A stretch of DNA of 64,000 nt, from positions 186,001 through 250,000 of the forward strand of contig SRSI01000001.1 in the NCBI GenBank assembly GCA_005656395.1, given 5' to 3'. The DNA is from Strongyloides papillosus. Taxonomy: Eukaryota > Nematoda > Chromadorea > Rhabditida > Strongyloididae. Shown here piece by piece: positions 58,888-64,000 of the stretch. A model generated the notes under the pieces. It was not told the origin of the DNA. It did no database searches and saw only the letters and a list, made by a program, of their open reading frames with translations. A program made the translations under genes and the position numbers. The stretch's first letter is position 1. Every line of letters starts with the position of its first letter.

Positions 58888-59450
58888 CTAACATACGTCT
58901 CCTGAAGTGCTGGTGTCAGTAGTCATTTGGTCCAGCAATTGAAGTAGATTCTTGTCATAAGTGGGTACCAATACACTGTTTACTGATTCCTTAAACTTTT
59001 CCAATGCTATAGTAGGATTTTGATGCTTAGTGACAGCGTCAGCGGCTTCATTTAACAAATTACCCTTCCTTGTATAAGTGTGCTTAAATGTTTAAGGTCT
59101 GGATTCTCTTGCACTAATTTCCTAATTATTACCCAGACTGATAAGTTTTTGTAGCCACGTTTCTCAAATTCTAAGTCAGAGATATCTAAACCATCATTAT
59201 CAATGATATCCATTAAATACTTTGCATCTATCATAATCAATATAGGTGGTGTTTTCAAGGCGGTTGCTATCTCAACTGCCATGCATAGACCTAATAATTC
59301 GCCTTTACCATGTGTACGACCATTGAGTGGTAAAGTTCTCTGAAAAGTTCTAACATGCCCGTCTACATAAAGGCAACAGCAAAAATCTCCTTATTACCAT
59401 TTGAAGCTGACACAACCCTTGTTTGTAACATTTCAATGTATTAGAAAATT
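58888..59450 (-). pseudogene. Cellular-type (RNase H1-like) RNase H relic
   Basis: In frame from about 59380: LYVDGHVRTFQRTLPLNGRT, then GKGELLGLCMAVEIATAL (catalytic Glu) and ILIMIDAKYLMDII (catalytic Asp), then KNLSVWVIIRKLVQENPDLK. A one-base shift near 59070 restores KGNLLNEAADAVTKH, the RNase H1 GN..NEAAD motif, and the frame ends at 58888. The first TDG segment (about 59380-59440) is scrambled by frame changes. Motif spacing fits RNase H1, not a Ty3/Gypsy RNase H. It lies 3' of the integrase in the same orientation. It may belong to the retroelement or be a separate insertion. Confidence 0.75.
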
Positions 59451-59609
59451 ATTTTATTTGGTGTACAATACTCTAAAATAAATAACAATTAAAGAAATAT
59501 CATACATAAGTAAAAAAGACAATATAAGTAATATTAATTAAATTTTTCATTTATTTATAGTCCCATTCAGATTGACCTATCAATCAGTTTGTTTTTCTTT
59601 TATTCTTTA

Positions 59610-60746
59610 CTATTTTAAAACGTCCTTCTGAGAGGCAATTAAGCCTTTATTGTTTTTCTCAATCATCATGTCTGTTGCTGTTTTTGTAGATGACTTGGAA
59701 ATATCACTTAAAGCACCTATACTCAAAGCATCATCATTTGAATCATCATCTTTTGGATCATCATCCATTGGTAAATCATTCTTCGAATCATTAATATTTA
59801 AGTCATCTTTCTTTAAATCATCATCATTTAGGACATTATCACCTAAGACATCATTATTTGAATTTATCTTCTCTGGTAGTGATGCCAACTCTTCTTTTTC
59901 ACTTTTCTTAAACTTTATAGAGTCTATTGTTCTAATATGAAATTTATCTTCAAATTTTATTTTGAATAATGATTTTGAAATTTTCGAAATCACTTTACTC
60001 TCTCTCCACGGAGATGTTTTATCATAATTAAACCAACAATATTTTTTAAATGGGGTCTCATATGGGCAATACTTTAATACTATATCCACATCCAAAGAAG
60101 GTTTATTTAAAAAAAGTTGTCTAGCTGTGGTATTTTCTCCTTTTAACAAGTTGTTTACTGCATCTGCTGCAAGTATAAGTGAATTTTGAAGTGACATACC
60201 ATCAGACCGTGCCTTCTTTAAGATTTGTTTAATTGTCTGTATGCTTTTCTCAACGATATCGTTACTACAACTTCTGTAAGCAATTGATAAACGATGTATA
60301 ATATTTCTATCAATCATGCTATTTTGGAATTCTTCTGAGCGGAATTGAGTTCCTCCATCTGTGATTAAAATTCTTATAAGTGAGTATATATTTATGTACC
60401 AGTCAATTTTTTTAACTAGTTCTGATGTAAAAATGGAGTTTAGATGATATATTGCTACGAAATTGCTATAAGCACATGTTAATACTAGAAATGTTCTAGA
60501 TTCAAAGAAGAAGATATCTCCATGAACTCTTTCACGTGCCATTATTGGGATTGGCCATGGAATTATTATTTGATTTCTATTTCGGCAATTTTCCATACAA
60601 GTACTGCATTCATCGTAAAATTAGGTTATATGTGTGCTCATTGATTGAAATATAATTCTACCATGACAGAAGCGCAATGTTGATGACGGACTTGAATGGA
60701 AACGATGCAACCATTTTACTGCCTGTGGGATAAGACCAGCAGGTAT
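59610..60746 (-). pseudogene. Integrase of Ty3/Gypsy element no. 2
   Basis: The zinc-finger segment (about 60700-60580) shows LHRFHSSPSS, then DECSTCMENC, i.e. an HHCC finger, with one in-frame stop between. The core has VHGDIFFF, LITDGGTQFRSEEF and SNDIVEKSIQTIKQIL, placing the three acidic residues of the DDE triad. The C-terminal tail is a run of about 12 near-repeats of D-D-hydrophobic-N/K-D (about residues 245-300), unusual for an integrase. Confidence 0.8.
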
Positions 60747-62537
60747 TTATCGTGCACTGTTAATATATATGATATCGACATCTCCTACTTTTTCTATTGA
60801 CAATTTCGAAACATGTGGTCTAAATGTTGGATGTATACGAGATAATGCGATTTTATTTCGATTGCTTTTATATTCTAGTAATAGTTTTGCTTGTGGGTCA
60901 TCTTTATATGCTTCTACTAATTCTTGTAATATACAAATTCTTCTTTTTGAAGATAATTCGTTCTCAGAATATATTCTACGCAAATGGTCTTCTTCTAAAT
61001 GTTGATTTGTATTTTCTGAAGATTCCACAATTGTCTTCAAAATTGAATCAGGTAATTGACAATCTCTATCTTTCTTTGAGAATGATACGTCATAAGGGTA
61101 TAATTGTATAAGTAATTTTTGTGCTTTTGTTTGAGCATTATATATCAAGGGTTGAGACTTCATCAGATTGATGAGTTCTTTTTAATCTACTTTTATATCT
61201 ACTGGATACATTGTTGTCACTGGAGAGTAGAGTTGAAGATTTTCAATCGAGGCTACTAATAGTTTTTGATCTAATGAATAACGCTTCTCGTATGATTTTA
61301 AAACTCTGTTGTGAATTCCCATAATACTGATATTATTTGTTGAATTTTTCACTGCAATAATTACTGATATAGCATTAAGATTTGCAACTGGGTAGAGCAA
61401 CGTATTGATAATATCGCTTGGAACATCTTTGAGAGCAATAGCTTTAGCAAATGAGGTCAGCAAGTTTTTGAATTCGTTTGTTGTCACTTGATCCCAGCAG
61501 AAAGTACTACGCGGGGAATCTTTATTAGATAACATTGAGTAGAATTCAGCTGCCATCATTGAAAATCCAGCTACATTACTAGAGAAGTAATTTAAAAATG
61601 CCAATGTTCGTTTCAGTTCATCTCTATTGCTTGGTACTTTTAAGTTAACTATACCGCTTACAGTGTCAATGGGAATTGAAAGTCCTTGCGATATACTATA
61701 GTTGAAACCATGATATGGTACTGAATCAGCAATGAATTTGCATTTATGTAAAGATATCTGAATATTGTGGTTCATCAAGATATTTATTATTTGACGAAGA
61801 AGTTTACCATGATATGAAACATGCGAACGCAAGAAATGATCGTCCATGTAAATTGTCAAAGAACAATTTTCACTTTCTACAGGTTGTAATAACTTGGTGA
61901 TTACTTCAATCCAAATCTCTGAAGATTTCTTCCATCCAAAAGGTAATCTTACATGCTCATAAATTCCAAATGGAAGACCAAATCTAGTGAGGGGAATGGA
62001 ATCGTCTTCTAAACCTATGGTGTTGAAAGCTCCAGATATGTCCAATACCAAAACTACATTGAAATTGCTCTTATTAAATATTTTCAGATCTCTTATTTTG
62101 GGTAAAACATATGGTTTTAACTCTGTATATTTATTGATATTCAATAATGCCAAACAAATTCTGGGATCCTTATTAGGTCCATTATCAACTATTACAGCAA
62201 AACTTCTCTCACCACCAAATTTGTCTTTAACTTTTCTTATTATACCTCTTCTTATTTCCTCCTCTACTTTTTCTTTGACTTTGTCAATTAGATGTGGTTT
62301 TATTGGGAGAATTGGGAATCGCTTTGGTCTATAGTCTTTTGATAAACGAATGTTAGTAAAAATTTTTGGTTGTAGTAGTTGATCCTTATCGTAAGCCTTC
62401 GGGTTATCTTTTAGGAATTTATTAAATTCATCTTCTTTAGCTAATACGGAACAAACATGATCAATTTGTTCATCATAGACTAGTGTGTTCAATGGTACGT
62501 TCTCCCTTGGTACTCGTTGGGTTTTTTTCACATTCAA
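60747..62537 (-). pseudogene. Reverse transcriptase and degenerate RNase H of Ty3/Gypsy element no. 2
   Basis: RT motifs: IIRKVKDKFGGERSFAVIV, VVLVLDISGAF (first Asp), LPFGIYEHVRLPFGWKKSSE and IYMDDHFLRS (Asp pair). The thumb region ELKRTLAFLNYFSSNVAGFS is typical of Ty3/Gypsy. The RNase H that follows lacks the DAS...GIG aspartate (YPVANLNAISVI) and has Gln for the catalytic Glu (YSLDQKLLVASIE). A stop codon (61182) replaces the His of TDHKxL (VD-stop-KELINL). The frame resumes at 61163 and runs to 60747. Confidence 0.85.
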
Positions 62538-62778
62538 AAATATTTATTGAAGATTCTTTTAATGTCTTCATACCAATAGTTATTACATCACTAAGTGGAT
62601 CTAATAAGAATCTCAGCTTCTGATGTTGTAACATTTCACATCCTGTCAATGATGTTGTTAAATCAATTACTCCTTTCGTAAGGGATATACCTCCATGAGT
62701 ATTAGTAACCAATATTTTAACATTAAGATCCAGTTGTTGTTGGACTGATGGTGGAAGGGAATCGAAGAATGCACACAA
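62473..62778 (-). pseudogene. Protease C-terminal part of Ty3/Gypsy element no. 2
   Basis: LNVKILVTNTHGG and DPLSDVITIGMKTLKESSIN resemble the second half of a retropepsin, with the LG-type motif near its end. It lies one base out of frame with the reverse transcriptase and overlaps it by 65 nt across a run of seven A. The catalytic DTG-containing N-terminal half is not visible, so the piece is truncated. Confidence 0.55.
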
Positions 62779-62789
62779 AACCTAAACAT

Positions 62790-63749
62790 GTATTTTCGAC
62801 TAAAAATGCTCAGAATGCTACAAAATGCAAGTGATGTTAAAATAACCGACCATCCAAAATAGCGTAAGCAACAAGGTATATTCTTTCCTATTTTACGTCT
62901 ACATTCTAAGTCATTTTTTATGCTATTGTTGTACAAATTTTGCATACACATTTTTAGATCATTTTGTGCATACATTTAAATTTGTTTTGCATATACATTT
63001 ATACCTCGTTTTGTATATGCAAAAGAAGCTTAAATTTAGCCTGTAATTTTATCTATCTTAAATGTTTTTTAGACTTCCAAAATTTTTTAGTGATTGACAC
63101 TGTTTTTAAAGTTATTAAAAATTTTTATTTGTTTATTTACTCATTTTATACTATTTCACAAATTTATTAATGTTTTTACACAAATTTGAAAGTTGATACA
63201 AAAAGGTAATAATAAATACAAATAATAAGAGAAGAAATAATGGCATTAGTTTTTAATAACACCTACTTACACGTATTTTTATATTATTACATTTATTTTG
63301 GAACCGTAAAATTTATTTTATTAGTCTTTAAGATCTAGTAATTATCAAGTACAATAATATTTATTAGATATTATTCGAGTCTGTTAAAGTCTCTTACCAT
63401 TTTCGACATCCTTTTAAAGTTTAACTTGAAATAAACGCGATAGATCGCACATTACTGTGAAATTTAAAATTCTTAGTTTTAGTTAGTGATCTTATAACAA
63501 TAATTACATTTGGATCTTTTTACATTGATAAGAAACTGAGATCGTAATATGTCAACATAAAGGAAATTTCGCAACCACTTATTACTGCAACAATTTTAGG
63601 CATTAAATGTTCCATGGTTATCTTACACGCGATTTACTTTTCCCGATTCAAAAGACCTAATTTAACAAATATGTTTATGTTTTAATTATTTAGTAAATAA
63701 AACGGTAAAAAAATAAATAAGCTTATCTTCTAAAAAATTAATAAAGTAA
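62790..63749. other. Noncoding DNA upstream of the retrotransposon pol
   Basis: No gag frame. At 62938-63025 there are about four imperfect tandem units of TTTTGCATATACATTTA type. The rest is AT-rich with no clear structure. Confidence 0.45.
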
Positions 63750-64000
63750 TATTTTTAGTAATTTTAAACAATTAATTAACTTTAATTTCTGAGTAAATTA
63801 ATAGCTTTAAATATTTGAAAGATAAGAAAACTCAATAATATCAATTTTATTTATAACTATAGTTTTTTTCAAATACTAATTTGTTTATACGCTAATATGA
63901 TTATATTGTTGTAATTTCATATTATCACTTTTTTATATTATCATTAGTTTAATAGTTCAATTGTTCAATTAGATTAATTTGACTAAAATTTCATGCAACG
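63750..64000 (+). repeat. Dispersed repeat, copy 3 (runs off the window)
   Basis: Matches copy 1 at 48910-49162 in the same orientation, ending at TTTCATGCAACG, and copy 2 in reverse. The repeat continues past the window edge. Its position upstream of the minus-strand pol leaves open whether it is part of a long terminal repeat. Confidence 0.65.

Larger units (their letters stand above)
58888..62790 (-). mobile_element. Ty3/Gypsy-like retrotransposon no. 2, pol region with extra RNase H relic
   Basis: Minus-strand order is protease, reverse transcriptase, degenerate RNase H, integrase zinc finger, integrase core, then a second RNase H. The reverse transcriptase and integrase pieces all lie in one reading frame, interrupted only by stop codons at 61182-61184, 60747-60749 and about 60620. 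Gag and long terminal repeats were not identified; about 1 kb of noncoding DNA follows upstream before dispersed repeat copy 3. Although broken, the catalytic triads of reverse transcriptase and integrase are intact, so decay is fairly recent. Confidence 0.8.

Noticed and set aside
62520..62545. Programmed -1 frameshift at A-AAA-AAC
   Set aside because: The heptamer is present, but the RT frame is +1 (not -1) relative to the protease frame, so a -1 slip would not enter it. A single-base insertion is simpler.
58888..62790. BEL/Pao assignment for the minus-strand pol
   Set aside because: YMDD followed by the NYFSSNVAGFS-type thumb and by the integrase layout fits Ty3/Gypsy better than BEL/Pao.
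62938..63025. CRISPR-like array of short repeats
   Set aside because: The units are imperfect, have no constant spacers, and the DNA is eukaryotic.

Overview
The window looks like nuclear DNA of a parasitic or free-living nematode of the Strongyloides type (family Strongyloididae or a close relative). This is an inference. It rests on the very AT-rich base composition, few and very small introns (about 41-60 nt) among long exons, pyrimidine-AG acceptors directly before start codons as expected for spliced-leader trans-splicing, and the proteins: a nematode-style chemoreceptor, an SH2-kinase of the kind expanded in nematodes, and flightless-1, CDC37, HIBCH, AGXT2, ECM29 and BCL7 orthologues. 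The exact species cannot be told from the sequence.

Region 1 (1-10.7 kb) holds two protein 4.1-family genes in tandem on the + strand. The first enters from outside the window. It is a giant repeat-rich exon (66-residue AHNAK-like repeats with cysteine pairs) spliced to five small exons that end in a protein 4.1 C-terminal domain. The second has a complete FERM domain and its own C-terminal domain, with the last intron at the same place. Region 2 (11-27.5 kb) is the gene-dense part: a small four-TM protein, an NNMT-type methyltransferase, flightless-1, an SH2-kinase whose key residues are substituted, CDC37, HIBCH, AGXT2, a seven-TM receptor and a small zinc-binding protein. HIBCH and AGXT2 are convergent neighbours 79 bp apart, and both feed the methylmalonate-semialdehyde branch of valine/thymine breakdown.

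Region 3 (27.5-37.9 kb) is mostly very AT-rich noncoding DNA around one Asn/Ser-rich minus-strand gene whose 3' end I could not resolve, plus a short coding-like exon relic near 37.5 kb. Region 4 (37.9-46.4 kb) has the proteasome adaptor ECM29, a BCL7 (SWI/SNF) subunit and an unrecognised acidic protein.

Region 5 (46.4-64 kb) is a repeat-dominated compartment with no convincing host gene. It contains four foldback elements with TA flanks, half of another, a dispersed repeat in three copies, a relic Ty3/Gypsy pol (53.9-55.4 kb) interrupted by a deleted mariner element (55.4-56.1 kb), and a second, better preserved Ty3/Gypsy pol on the minus strand (58.9-62.8 kb). The most unusual item is this second pol: its own RNase H looks inactivated, and an additional cellular-type RNase H relic lies downstream of the integrase.
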